A stretch of DNA of 64,000 bases, taken from assembly GCF_009765875.1 (NCBI RefSeq), contig NZ_LMUP01000009.1, forward strand, positions 1-64,000, read 5' to 3'. This DNA comes from Pedobacter sp. L105. Lineage in GTDB: Bacteria; Bacteroidota; Bacteroidia; Sphingobacteriales; Sphingobacteriaceae. How positions within the stretch are numbered: position 1 is the first letter of the stretch; each line of letters begins with the position of its first letter. Below, piece by piece: positions 55,481 to 63,730 of this stretch. The notes below the pieces were generated by a model. It saw only the letters and a program-made list of their open reading frames with translations. It searched no databases and was not told the DNA's origin. The position numbers were made by a program, and so were the translations under genes.

Positions 55481-55797
55481 ATGTCTGAAGTTCGTCTGTA
55501 GCAAAGAATACAGATTATCTGAAATCAAAATATCCAGTCTATATTGATGCAAAAGGCGATCACTACATTACGTTCTCAGAAATTCCGGATATCCTACTTA
55601 CTCCAGAGGGGAAAGTGCATTCTAAAGTATTAAAAGTGGTGATGGAAAATAATGTGGTTGTAGAGAACAACAAACTGGTAATGAAGTTGGGCAAGGACGA
55701 ATATCTAGCTGCTGGAATGACAGAGGAGGACTATAATGGTCTAGAAATGATATGGTTGGTGGTGTCTAAAACCGCTAGGTCATTTAATGAACCTTAA
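55481..55797 (+). pseudogene. Small protein gene with a frameshift near its start
   Basis: ATG 55481 has a good ribosome site (GGAGG at 55474-55478). Frame one gives only MSEVRL and stops; from about 55495 another frame continues for 100 codons: SVAKNTDYLKSKYPVYIDAK, GDHYITFSEIPDILLTPEGK and on to a stop at 55797. A one-base loss near 55490-55497 joins them. The soluble acidic protein of about 105 residues has no recognised family. Its 3' end overlaps the convergent gene at 55780. Confidence 0.45.
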
Positions 55798-56166
55798 AGC
55801 TGGATAGAATACCTCTTTACCCAAATAACATCTGATAGAATTAATCATGATGAAAAGAGCATTCATTACGTAAAGGAATTCAAAAACCAACAACAATTGC
55901 GCATTAGGGTTGCCAATTTTGAGATTAAATTTTGGAATGAGGTACATGATCGCAAATATATATAAGATCAGCAAACACCAACAAATCTGAAAGTTTAAAA
56001 GTCGTCTGCCTACTTCATTTACTGTGCTATACTTGTTCTTTGTGAATATCCAGAAAACCAGTGGTATAATTATTCCCAACCAAATAAGGGGATAATAAGA
56101 TAATGCTGAAAGATTAAGTAATACAGCTAGTAATACCTCTTTCTTTTCATGTTTAGAATTGTTCAT
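55780..56166 (-). CDS. DUF4870-like small membrane protein
   Basis: 128 residues with three to four membrane helices. The pattern LGIIIPLVFWIFTKNKYSTV (about 30-49) then NEVGRRLLNFQICW (about 50-63) matches the DUF4870 motif (PLxxWLxKK...EGKEALNFQ). The C-terminal helix is followed by YPALRFIK, as in DUF4870. Function unknown; widespread membrane protein. ATG 56166. Confidence 0.78.
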   Translation of the reverse strand: MNNSKHEKKEVLLAVLLNLSALSYYPLIWLGIIIPLVFWIFTKNKYSTVNEVGRRLLNFQICWCLLILYIFAIMYLIPKFNLKIGNPNAQLLLVFEFLYVMNALFIMINSIRCYLGKEVFYPALRFIK

Positions 56167-56840
56167 TGATTAAAATTATTTCACTATAGAACTAAAACCA
56201 AATTCCAGATTGAATTTTATTTTCAAGAAAATAACTGTCATATAAAGCTGTAAATGTTTGCTAACCCTTTTCGTTAGGATAAGTGTATAATTTAATATAC
56301 TTCTATTTGATAGACCATCAAAAATGAGAAACAAGATTATAAAGAAAATTAAAACGGGACTAAGACTACTTTTACTGGTCTCTATGGGTTTAATTGCGTT
56401 ATATTCTTGCAATGTTGTTTTAAACCTATCCGCTTCGATCATCATCAAATATTTGGTATACAATTTTACTTACAATCTAGTTTTTAAGAGCGGACTTTTA
56501 AGCCAAAATTATAAATAGTACATTAATAAAATAATATTTTCAACTAATACGTTTTAAATTAAAAAAACAATAATGTTCAAACATGTCACATGTTCATGTG
56601 TCATGCTCTAAAGCCTCAATCCATAAAAAAGGAATGAAATTTGGCAATTCGGATCAGTTGCACTAAAATTTAAAATTGTAACATATGACGTTGTTTACCA
56701 ATTAATTACGTCATAAATTTATTAGTTGAAATAAATTTTGAAAACTTACAGTTGTAAGGTGTCGAAGTTTCTTGATTAATAATAATTAGAACAAGGGATT
56801 GCCAAACCTTGAATAATGGCATAAATTAAATTGTAATCCG
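56167..56840. other. Long gene-free region with a 23-bp dyad
   Basis: No convincing gene; a 64-codon frame at 56324-56518 has a signal-like sequence but no family. An imperfect dyad, CATGTCACATG-T-TCATGTGTCATG type (56582-56604; arms differ in one position), lies upstream of the Gly-rich gene at 56841 and could be an operator. Confidence 0.4.
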
Positions 56841-57407
56841 ATGAAAAAGATTTTTTTTAACATGGAACATTATAAAAAACCGATTGTCCAATATGGTTCG
56901 ATTACCGATCCCGGTGGTGGTAGTGGAGGTGGTAGTGGTGGTGGTGGTGGCGGAGGTGGCGGCAATGGTGGCATCGGTGACACCTCCGCTTGTATTGCTG
57001 CAATGCAATCGGCACTAGCAGGTGAAACTGCCAGTATTTCAATATCAAGTTTAACGACTGCTATAGATTCAGCAAGTAGATATATAACCTATACGTGGGA
57101 ATGTTACAGGGGGTTATTTAATTCTTATCAATATAATAGCGTAGATGTAGGTTATCAACAATTGATTAGTGGGGTTTGGCAATTTACGTCCATCGTACAT
57201 CAAAATGTATATATAACTGGTTCTACAGGTGGTTATGTCGCAACATATATTGATATAATGCCTCCATCTGGCGTTGTTGTCAATCCACACCTAGCTTCTA
57301 TGACACTAAACTTTAAAGTAAGGGGAACTACCTACTGTTTTGGTGTACCAATTGAAGGAGATATTAGCCCATCTGCCTCAATCGCAAGCAAATCATTCAC
57401 AGTTTAA
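56841..57407 (+). CDS. Gly-rich short N-terminal protein of unknown function
   Basis: 188 residues. Short N-terminus (FFNMEHYKKPIVQYGSITDP), then a poly-Gly/Ser tract (about 25-43; microsatellite GGT/GGC) and a C-terminal domain (about 47-188) of beta-type with ITYTWECYRGLFNSYQYNSV and VNPHLASMTLNFKVRGTTYC. No signal peptide is obvious. A leader that ends in a Gly-rich segment ahead of a Cys-containing domain could be a bacteriocin- or peptide-like precursor, but no modifying enzymes are nearby. Followed after 10 bp by 57418. Confidence 0.6.
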   Translation: MKKIFFNMEHYKKPIVQYGSITDPGGGSGGGSGGGGGGGGGNGGIGDTSACIAAMQSALAGETASISISSLTTAIDSASRYITYTWECYRGLFNSYQYNSVDVGYQQLISGVWQFTSIVHQNVYITGSTGGYVATYIDIMPPSGVVVNPHLASMTLNFKVRGTTYCFGVPIEGDISPSASIASKSFTV

Positions 57408-57417
57408 TGGATAATAA

Positions 57418-58218
57418 ATGAATTTTTTTTTAAAAATAGCCTTAATAGTCTTATTTTTTATTGTTTATATAGGTTTTAATAGTTTTACTTTGAATAGTGA
57501 TTTAGAAGACTTTAAGGCTATTCGCATTACAAATACTTGGCAAATTCCTCAAAAAACAGGTGATCATTTAACCTTCACTCGATCACCTGACCTTATTTAT
57601 TCAAATGATTACGAAATAATAAGAGAACCTTATCCAATTACGAATACTTATGTAAAAATAAACCAATTAGGCCTGGAAGTGCCAGACGACAAACGGCCTT
57701 CAACACTTAAAATAGGCTATAGTTTTTTTATTTGTAAAAAAGGTGAAAAATATGGTATGAGTTATACTTCCATTTCTGATTCAGTAGGCAAGATATATGC
57801 TGTAGATTCATTAATTAAAGATTTTTTACATTTTCCATCTTTGTTTTATATTGGAAGAGGCAAAGAAAAAGATTCTATCAAAATTATAAGAAATAATAGA
57901 AATGCTTACCTGACAGAAGTAATTACAAATAGAAAGCTTTCGGAAACAGATCCAGATTCCTCATATTTTTTCTTTAGAAAAAAGCCTCTTGATTATTCCT
58001 TTCTGATTAAAGATAAGCGGGCAGACAATATGTACCTCTACAAAGCGATCATAATTTATAACCACATTCCCAAAGCCGATAATATCAATAATGTTAGCGA
58101 AGAAAAAACAAAATTTAGACAGTCGTTTGAAATTCAAGAGGTAGATGTGCCGGACAGGAAAGGGATAAAAATACTCATTGATAAATTTAAAAGGTCATCT
58201 GTAAAAAATGGAAAATAA
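57418..58218 (+). CDS. Membrane-anchored protein, partner of the Gly-rich gene
   Basis: 266 residues with an N-terminal anchor or signal (about 3-22, FFLKIALIVLFFIVYIGF). Beta-rich exported domain (about 30-250) with FKAIRITNTWQIPQKTGDHL and GYSFFICKKGEKYGMSYTSI. Ends with a basic segment (IDKFKRSSVKNGK). No family recognised. The 10-bp spacing to 56841 suggests an operon of two cell-envelope proteins. Confidence 0.65.
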   Translation: MNFFLKIALIVLFFIVYIGFNSFTLNSDLEDFKAIRITNTWQIPQKTGDHLTFTRSPDLIYSNDYEIIREPYPITNTYVKINQLGLEVPDDKRPSTLKIGYSFFICKKGEKYGMSYTSISDSVGKIYAVDSLIKDFLHFPSLFYIGRGKEKDSIKIIRNNRNAYLTEVITNRKLSETDPDSSYFFFRKKPLDYSFLIKDKRADNMYLYKAIIIYNHIPKADNINNVSEEKTKFRQSFEIQEVDVPDRKGIKILIDKFKRSSVKNGK

Positions 58219-58289
58219 GACTGTTTTTAAAATACTCTCCAATAAAATTTATCTGAATGGGATGATTAGGGGGATTGCCAATAATAGTT

Positions 58290-58533
58290 AACCCAGCGAG
58301 TATTATTTATTGAATAAGTTATGATTCAGTATGATAGATTGAAGAAATACCACGATAACTATAATCAATCCAAACATGAACTCATTATATGCTGATCTCA
58401 ATAATTTGTTTGTAATGACATTTGGTGTTGATCTGCCAGGGGTTTGATTCAATGTCCAATAGCACATCCCTGAGTGGGGTAAAATATCCTGGTTGCTAAT
58501 ATATCAATTAGAGTAAAGGCTTAAAAAAATATC
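58290..58533 (-). pseudogene. Internally deleted copy of the Pycsar TM gene
   Basis: Both ends of the gene at 54590-55255 and its flanks recur here: CAGCGAGTATTATTTATTGA (58294 on) equals 54577 on, and CCAATAGCACATCCCTGAG and TGGTTGCTAATATATCAATT match 55245-55300. In between the central about 500 bp is absent; the join lies near 58400 at AATAATTTGTTTGTAATG. What remains encodes no functional effector. The copy has the same orientation as the intact gene. Confidence 0.82.
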
Positions 58534-58658
58534 AGAAGAGAAAAATGGAAAGGAGATAAATTTACAACGCGGCAACAGTTGACTGTTATTTCTTAAATAG
58601 ATACTGATGTTTTGTTGATGATTTACTTATTCTTATGAAGTATAGCCTTTAAACACAC

Positions 58659-58691
58659 AAAAGATATGACTTAACAAAAATCATATCTTTT
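58659..58691. terminator. Hairpin terminator AAAAGATATGA...TCATATCTTTT
   Basis: Perfect 11-bp stem (58659-58669 / 58681-58691) with an 11-nt loop, downstream of the SDR gene ending at 58741. On the minus strand the stem is followed by a T-rich run. A near-identical hairpin lies at 63629-63660. Confidence 0.7.
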
Positions 58692-58740
58692 GCCGGAGGC
58701 TCAGAAATAAAGAGCACTCCTGATGTTGAAAATTAAATGA

Positions 58741-59493
58741 TTAGGACAGCGAACCTCCATCAACCGCTAGTTTCGCCCCATCGATGGCCAATATCTGTCC
58801 GCTTAAAAACGGAGAGCGGTCTGATCCCAGAAAAACAATAGCCTCTGCAACTTCTTCGGGTAAGCCCAGACGTTTCATGGGTACACCGGCCATTAGTTTT
58901 GCTTTATATTCTGGCGTACCGGAAAATCTGGTTAGCATATCGGTATCTGTAGGGCCCGGTGCTACGGCGTTTACCCGTACACCAGCTATTGCGCCTTCCA
59001 ATGCGGCAGCTTTGGTTAGACCTTCTACCGCGTGTTTACTGGCCGCATATACGGATGCACCGGCAGCAGCCCTTTTGCCAAATGTGGAAGAAACATTAAC
59101 AATGCTGCCATGTCCTTGTGCCAGCATAACTTTCATTTCATGTTTAAGACTTAATAAAGTACCTAATACATTCGTGTCAAAAGTTGCTTTATACGTCTCT
59201 TCATTCTGATTTATAATGAGACCGGGCTGCCCTTCAGAACCTGCATTGTTAACCGCGATATCCAGTCGGCCAAAGCGGGCGATAGTGCCCTGAACTAAAG
59301 CCTCAATTTCGCTTTCAAAACGTATATCTGCTTTAATAAATTCGGCCTCCGTGCCCAAGTCACGAAGGACTGTTACCAATTCCTGTCCTGATTGTTCTTT
59401 TCTGCCTGATACAATAATTTTTGAGCCTTCTTTAGCGAAGGCAATAGCTGCTGCACGACCTATACCGGTCAGCGCGCCGGTGATCAGCACCAC
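58741..59493 (-). CDS. Short-chain dehydrogenase (third gene of OYE-SDR-SDR operon)
   Basis: 250 residues from GTG 59493. Rossmann motif VLITGALTGIGRAAA (2-16), NNAGSEG (about 83), catalytic VSSTFGK and YAASKHAVEG, VNAVAPGPTDTDM and a C-terminal SDRSPFLSGQILAIDGA. Classical SDR of about 250 residues. No ATG is in frame upstream, and the codons before the GTG (HESV) already look like SDR sequence, so the true start may be non-AUG or may have been lost. It lies 22 bp after the SDR at 59516, probably co-transcribed. Confidence 0.85.
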   Translation of the reverse strand: MVLITGALTGIGRAAAIAFAKEGSKIIVSGRKEQSGQELVTVLRDLGTEAEFIKADIRFESEIEALVQGTIARFGRLDIAVNNAGSEGQPGLIINQNEETYKATFDTNVLGTLLSLKHEMKVMLAQGHGSIVNVSSTFGKRAAAGASVYAASKHAVEGLTKAAALEGAIAGVRVNAVAPGPTDTDMLTRFSGTPEYKAKLMAGVPMKRLGLPEEVAEAIVFLGSDRSPFLSGQILAIDGAKLAVDGGSLS

Positions 59494-59515
59494 GCTTTCG
59501 TGGAGTGATCTTGTT

Positions 59516-60268
59516 TTATGATTTAATTCTCATGCCGCCATCGAGTAATAACTCGCCGCCTAGCATAAACCGGGAGTCATCTGAAGCCAGGTAAAGAAAG
59601 CCTTGTGCAATCTCTTCAGAGTTACCCATACGGCCAACAACGGTTTTTGAGGCCATACCACTTTTGGCTTTTTCAAATTGCTCAGGAGTGGCTCCGTCAC
59701 GGGTCATGATCGGTGTAACGATAGGGCCAGGGGACAGGATGTTTACCCGGATATTACGGCCTGCCAGTTCAATAGAGAAAGCTTTTGCTAAAGTGATCAC
59801 AGCACCTTTGGTAGCTGAATAAACTGAAGTGCCGCCCAGTCCCATAGTGGCCAGTGCTGAGGAAGTAATTACCACAGATGCCCCGTCGTTCAAATAAGGC
59901 AAGGCTTTCTGCACAGAAAAGAAAACACCTTTAAAATTGATGTCACTGGTTTTGTCAAATTCCTCTTCGGTAAAATCTGCTAATGCGCCCGGAATAAATA
60001 CACCTGCATTAATCACCAGCACATCGATTTTTCCAAATGTTTCTGCTGTTTTTTTATAGGTTGCTTCAATCTGGCTTACCGTAGAGACATCTCCAATTAT
60101 ACCAATGGCCTCATGACCAATTTCTTTCACAGCACTGTCCAGTGTTTGTTGATCACGACCAGTGACGGCCACTTTTGCACCCTGTTCTGCAAATAATACT
60201 GCTGCTGCCAGGCCTATGCCGCTGTTACCGCCGGTAACCACTGCTACTTTATTTTCTAATTTTTTCAT
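59516..60268 (-). CDS. Short-chain dehydrogenase
   Basis: 250 residues. TGGNSGIGLAAA (about 12-23), NAGVFIPG (about 89-96), SSALATMG, catalytic YSATKGAVITLAK, LSPGPIVTPI and C-terminal LGGELLLDGGMRIKS. Classical NAD(P)-dependent SDR. Lies 60 bp after the OYE gene and 22 bp before another SDR, so it belongs to one operon for stepwise reduction of an unsaturated carbonyl substrate. Substrate unknown. Confidence 0.9.
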   Translation of the reverse strand: MKKLENKVAVVTGGNSGIGLAAAVLFAEQGAKVAVTGRDQQTLDSAVKEIGHEAIGIIGDVSTVSQIEATYKKTAETFGKIDVLVINAGVFIPGALADFTEEEFDKTSDINFKGVFFSVQKALPYLNDGASVVITSSALATMGLGGTSVYSATKGAVITLAKAFSIELAGRNIRVNILSPGPIVTPIMTRDGATPEQFEKAKSGMASKTVVGRMGNSEEIAQGFLYLASDDSRFMLGGELLLDGGMRIKS

Positions 60269-60328
60269 GATTTAATTATTGTTTTTTAAGACCATGAGGG
60301 TTTCATGATCATTTTTAATGAATTGTTT

Positions 60329-61480
60329 TTAGATAGTTTGATTCTCTGTTTTAGCTTGTTTGTTATAGCTTAAGAAATCATTATACTGGATTTCGCTACC
60401 TCCCCAGAAGGTGTCCCGCACATAAGGATTGAGCGGATAACCGTTTTTCAAACGCTCTGGTAAATCGGGATTGGAAGAGAAAAAACGACCGAAAGCTACA
60501 ATGTCGGCATCGCCACGATTGATAATCGCTTCGGCCTCCTCCCGGTCAAAACCTCCTGCTGAAATGATGGTGCCTTTAAAGTTTTTGCGGATAAATCCTG
60601 AGGCTACTGGAGCCTGACCTTCATGTAAGGTGCTGTCGCCTTTAATACGAGGCTCGATTACATGGATGTAGGCAACACCTAATTGATTCAGCTCAGTAGC
60701 CAGGTAAGCAAAAGTAGCTTCAGGGTTACTGTCAGATACGCCGCCCCATTCGCCACTTGGAGAGATACGTACACCTACTCGGTCGGCTCCCCAAACAGCA
60801 ATCAGCGCTTTGGTCAGTTCCAGCATTAAACGTGCCCTGTTTTCAATAGAACCGCCGTAACTGTCTGTGCGTTTATTGGTGCCATCCTGTAAGAATTGGT
60901 CGGGCAGGTAACCATTAGCGCCGTGTAATTCCACACCATCCAGTCCCGCAGCCAGCGCACGTTGTGCGGCTGTACGGAAGTCTTCGATAATAGCCGGGAT
61001 CTCATCTAAGGGTAAAACCCGGTGTTCAGAAACCGGCATCCATCCGCTGGGTGTAAAGGATAAACCTTCAAAAGGAACTACTGATGGTGCTACGGGGGCA
61101 ACGCCACCAGTCATATCTACATGCGACTGGCGTCCTCCATGAAACAATTGGGCAAATACAGTTCCGCCTTTTGCATGAACAGCGTCAGCTAACTTTTTCC
61201 AGGCAGGGATTTGCTCATCGGCATAAATGCCCGGCGCACCGAAATAAGAACGGCCGCTAACAGATACTGAGGTAGCTTCTGCAATTAGCAAACCACCATC
61301 AGATGCGCGCTGTTCGTAAAATTTCACCATCATAGCTGATGGGGCGTCATCGGCATCCGAGCGCAACCTCGTCATAGGGGCAAGAGCCACACGATGAGCT
61401 AAAGTATAAGGGCCTAAATTAACGGGTGAGAATAATTTGTAATGTCCGTAAGGAGTTATTGAGTTGGCTTGATTTTTCAT
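60329..61480 (-). CDS. Old Yellow Enzyme family flavin oxidoreductase
   Basis: 383 residues from ATG 61480; an upstream TTG at 61519 is less likely. OYE/NemA hallmarks: LAPMTRLRSDADDAPSAMMV (about 35), FHGGRQSHVDM, catalytic ELHGANGYLPDQFLQDGTNK (His and Asn of HxxN), RTDSYGGSIENRAR and RVGVRISPSGEW. An NAD(P)H-dependent ene-reductase with FMN that reduces activated alkenes, nitro compounds or nitrate esters. First gene of the OYE-SDR-SDR unit and preceded by an AraC gene on the same strand (61868), probably its regulator. Confidence 0.92.
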   Translation of the reverse strand: MKNQANSITPYGHYKLFSPVNLGPYTLAHRVALAPMTRLRSDADDAPSAMMVKFYEQRASDGGLLIAEATSVSVSGRSYFGAPGIYADEQIPAWKKLADAVHAKGGTVFAQLFHGGRQSHVDMTGGVAPVAPSVVPFEGLSFTPSGWMPVSEHRVLPLDEIPAIIEDFRTAAQRALAAGLDGVELHGANGYLPDQFLQDGTNKRTDSYGGSIENRARLMLELTKALIAVWGADRVGVRISPSGEWGGVSDSNPEATFAYLATELNQLGVAYIHVIEPRIKGDSTLHEGQAPVASGFIRKNFKGTIISAGGFDREEAEAIINRGDADIVAFGRFFSSNPDLPERLKNGYPLNPYVRDTFWGGSEIQYNDFLSYNKQAKTENQTI

Positions 61481-61574
61481 CGTCTTGATGTCCAGGATTT
61501 TCTTTTTGTTACTGGACAAGACAAAGTTGCAGCTAAAGGAGAGGGTAGCTTATACTGGAATCAAAGAGCGATGT

Positions 61575-61667
61575 ATGAATTTCAAAGACTTCGGTGATCA
61601 TCAAATCAGTTCCATCCCGAAAAAAAGACTACCCGTTTGGACTGACTTGATGAGATATTGGCAATAA
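61575..61667 (+). CDS. Possible micro-ORF MNFKDF, upstream leader type
   Basis: 30 codons (MNFKDFGDHQISSIPKKRLP, then VWTDLMRYWQ). Its start and preceding bases (GAATCAAAG...TATGAATTTCAAAGA) match those of another micro-ORF at 63479 beginning MNFKDY. Both run divergent from a redox gene. Could be a remnant of one common gene start or a conserved leader. Confidence 0.3.
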   Translation: MNFKDFGDHQISSIPKKRLPVWTDLMRYWQ

Positions 61668-61682
61668 ACTGATTGCCCCTTA

Positions 61683-61850
61683 AAACTTCTTTAACGATAG
61701 CTACCTTAAATTCCAAACTATGCTCGTTTTTTCTATTCATAGAAATGCCCCCATAAAGTATCTAACTTTTTGGGGGCTTTACAGTTTAACTTTTTGGGAG
61801 ACTTTGCAGTCTCTATAACTTTTTTGGGCCTTGCATTTAAACTGCCCCTT
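61683..61850 (-). mobile_element. IS3-like element end remnant
   Basis: On the minus strand, a start at 61740 gives MNRKNEHSLEFKVAIVKEVL, resembling the N-terminus of IS3-type OrfA transposases. Upstream of it the repeats AACTTTTTGGG(G/A) occur three times (61765-61830, plus strand as written), typical of the ends of such Bacteroidota elements. The transposase continues for only about 25 residues. A short scar. Confidence 0.5.
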
Positions 61851-61867
61851 TTCTAAAAACAAAGAGA

Positions 61868-62806
61868 TTAAACGGTTCCTATTCTCACATAATTTTTCCT
61901 GAATGCTGCGGGTGTGGTACCGGCATTCTTTTTAAAGAATAGGCTGAAGTTTGGCTGATCTGCAAAACCTACCGCATAGCCAATCTGTTGCACACTCCAA
62001 TCGGTTTGGGCAAGCAAAATCTTACTCTCTTCCAGTAGTTTGGTTTTAATATGTGTACTCACATTTTTGCCGGTATGTTTTTTAAGTAACGCGTTCAGGT
62101 GGTTGGGATGGATCAGCAGTTTGTCGGCAAATTCCTGTGCGGTTTTTGCCTGGATAGGGGATGTATAATTGATGCCGGATACTTCGTTTTCCAGTAACTG
62201 AAAAAACTCATTGACGTGCCTGAATTCATCGCTTACTGTATCTGGTTGGGGGTGAAGGTTATTCTTTGCAGCCGTAACCATTACTAATTGCAGATAGATC
62301 TGTAACAGATCTTCTTCGGCCGCGCCACCATGCTGCACATTAATGGACAGCATTTTTTCAAAGATCGGGTCTAATTCTGCAATAACTTCATCCGACAAGG
62401 AAATGGCACTCTTTACCGGATCGGAAAAAAGGCTATACTTATCAAGGATGATTTTGAGGCTCTGGTTATGATCGGCCAGTCTGCGCTTAAAGAAACAGAT
62501 AAACCCTTCCGATTCCGAGTCTAGTTTTTTAAAGGTCAGGATTTCATTTGGGGCGATAAAAAAAATGGTTGGCCGATCAATAAAATAGCTGTTCAGCCCA
62601 ATAGTTAATACGGATACCCCTTTGGTCATGTAAAGGATTTTGTAAAATTCCCGCCTGTTTGGCGAGATATAACTTTTGCAGGTATCAGGTTGTCGGCGCA
62701 AAACCTGGAAAGACCACTCTTTTGGCCCGTCCCATTCAAAGCCTAACAAATCCTTCATGTCATGCAGTAAGGCTATACTTTTGCTATCATCTGTTTTAAA
62801 TGCCAT
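61868..62806 (-). CDS. AraC-family transcriptional regulator
   Basis: 312 residues. N-terminal cupin-like sensor (about 50-150; YKILYMTKGVSVLTIGLNSY) and HTH_18 domain (about 205-310; KTAQEFADKLLIHPNHLNAL, VQQIGYAVGFADQPNFSLFF, TTPAAFRKN). Probably controls the OYE-SDR-SDR genes downstream on the same strand; an IS remnant sits between. Same architecture as the regulator at 15919. ATG 62806. Confidence 0.87.
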   Translation of the reverse strand: MAFKTDDSKSIALLHDMKDLLGFEWDGPKEWSFQVLRRQPDTCKSYISPNRREFYKILYMTKGVSVLTIGLNSYFIDRPTIFFIAPNEILTFKKLDSESEGFICFFKRRLADHNQSLKIILDKYSLFSDPVKSAISLSDEVIAELDPIFEKMLSINVQHGGAAEEDLLQIYLQLVMVTAAKNNLHPQPDTVSDEFRHVNEFFQLLENEVSGINYTSPIQAKTAQEFADKLLIHPNHLNALLKKHTGKNVSTHIKTKLLEESKILLAQTDWSVQQIGYAVGFADQPNFSLFFKKNAGTTPAAFRKNYVRIGTV

Positions 62807-62845
62807 ATCTTTTGGTGTTATACAAATATATTAATCCTGTAAGGT

Positions 62846-63409
62846 TTAAACCTTAAAACCTGTCAGCCTTTCACCAGGTTCGAGGAATTTTAATCCGCAA
62901 TCCAGCGTCTGTAATCCTTGGTGTAATCGTTTTAGAAATAACTCCATCGCAGCAGCTAAGTTAAGGGCTATTAAGGGATCAGGAACTGATGCCAGACACA
63001 ATTGAGGAGGGATGTTGATGATATTTCCTTGAGGTTTTTTGCGTAAATAAGGAAGCATGCCGGTGATAAGATCTATGGTACTGATAGCACCGCTTTGGAT
63101 TGTTTTTTCAACTTCCTGGTCGGTTTTAAGTTGGGCATTGTGAAATAACCGGTAGTTGCCATTGTTAATGATGTAATCAATAGATCCATAATTAATACCG
63201 GCGGTTTTGAATGCTGCTGTGAGTTCAACCTTATCGGATATATCCGGATGTATCAAATACAGATGTTCAGAACAACAATCAAAAAATATAGCGTTACATG
63301 TATCTGCCACGGCAATAACAGTTTGCCTGTTCGCAGTAAGATATTTTACAGCTGCATATCCAAGCCCTTCGGCCGCACCAAGAACTACCCATACCTTTGA
63401 ACGTTTCAT
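62846..63409 (-). CDS. SDR-like protein lacking the catalytic residues
   Basis: 187 residues. The Rossmann start VWVVLGAAEGLGYAAVKYL (7-25) and INNGNYR (about 108) are SDR-like, but where the catalytic Ser and YxxxK should be the protein reads IINIPPQLCLASVPDPLIAL, then NLAAAMELFLKRL. Tyr and Lys are replaced, and Ser is missing. It is shorter than classical SDRs (about 250). A non-catalytic relative, perhaps an NAD(P)-sensing protein such as the NmrA type, or a degrading gene without stops. It lies 39 bp before the AraC gene on the same strand. Confidence 0.7.
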   Translation of the reverse strand: MKRSKVWVVLGAAEGLGYAAVKYLTANRQTVIAVADTCNAIFFDCCSEHLYLIHPDISDKVELTAAFKTAGINYGSIDYIINNGNYRLFHNAQLKTDQEVEKTIQSGAISTIDLITGMLPYLRKKPQGNIINIPPQLCLASVPDPLIALNLAAAMELFLKRLHQGLQTLDCGLKFLEPGERLTGFKV

Positions 63410-63478
63410 GATTTTTTTTAATAGGTAAAGGTCTGGATTGAAACGTCAATTATTTATAGGAGAATCAAAGTATCAGTT

Positions 63479-63595
63479 ATGAATTTCAAAGATTACAACG
63501 CTGCTAAATTTAAAATAGCTTGGATGAAAAGGATATCTTCGATAGAACAAACTGAAAAACCAGATACCCTCTACGATCCTGATCTTTCTCATTGA
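63479..63595 (+). CDS. Possible micro-ORF MNFKDY
   Basis: 38 codons (MNFKDYNAAKFKIAWMKRIS, then SIEQTEKPDTLYDPDLSH). Shares start region and first residues with 61575. GGAGAA just upstream resembles a ribosome site. Divergent from the SDR-like gene at 63409. Too short to be sure. Confidence 0.35.
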   Translation: MNFKDYNAAKFKIAWMKRISSIEQTEKPDTLYDPDLSH

Positions 63596-63628
63596 TGAAT
63601 GGTAATACCTGATAGATTTTAAACACGA

Positions 63629-63660
63629 AAAAGATATGATTTTTTTTAATCATATCTTTT
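63629..63660. terminator. Hairpin terminator AAAAGATATGATT...AATCATATCTTTT
   Basis: Perfect 13-bp stem (63629-63641 / 63648-63660) with a 6-nt T loop, downstream of the AraC gene at 63731. Nearly the same as the hairpin at 58659. Confidence 0.75.
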
Positions 63661-63730
63661 ACTTAAAGCCCAGGAAATAGTGGGCATAGTGATTTTGGAA
63701 AAGTTTAATTTAACCAGGGCAGATTACCCA

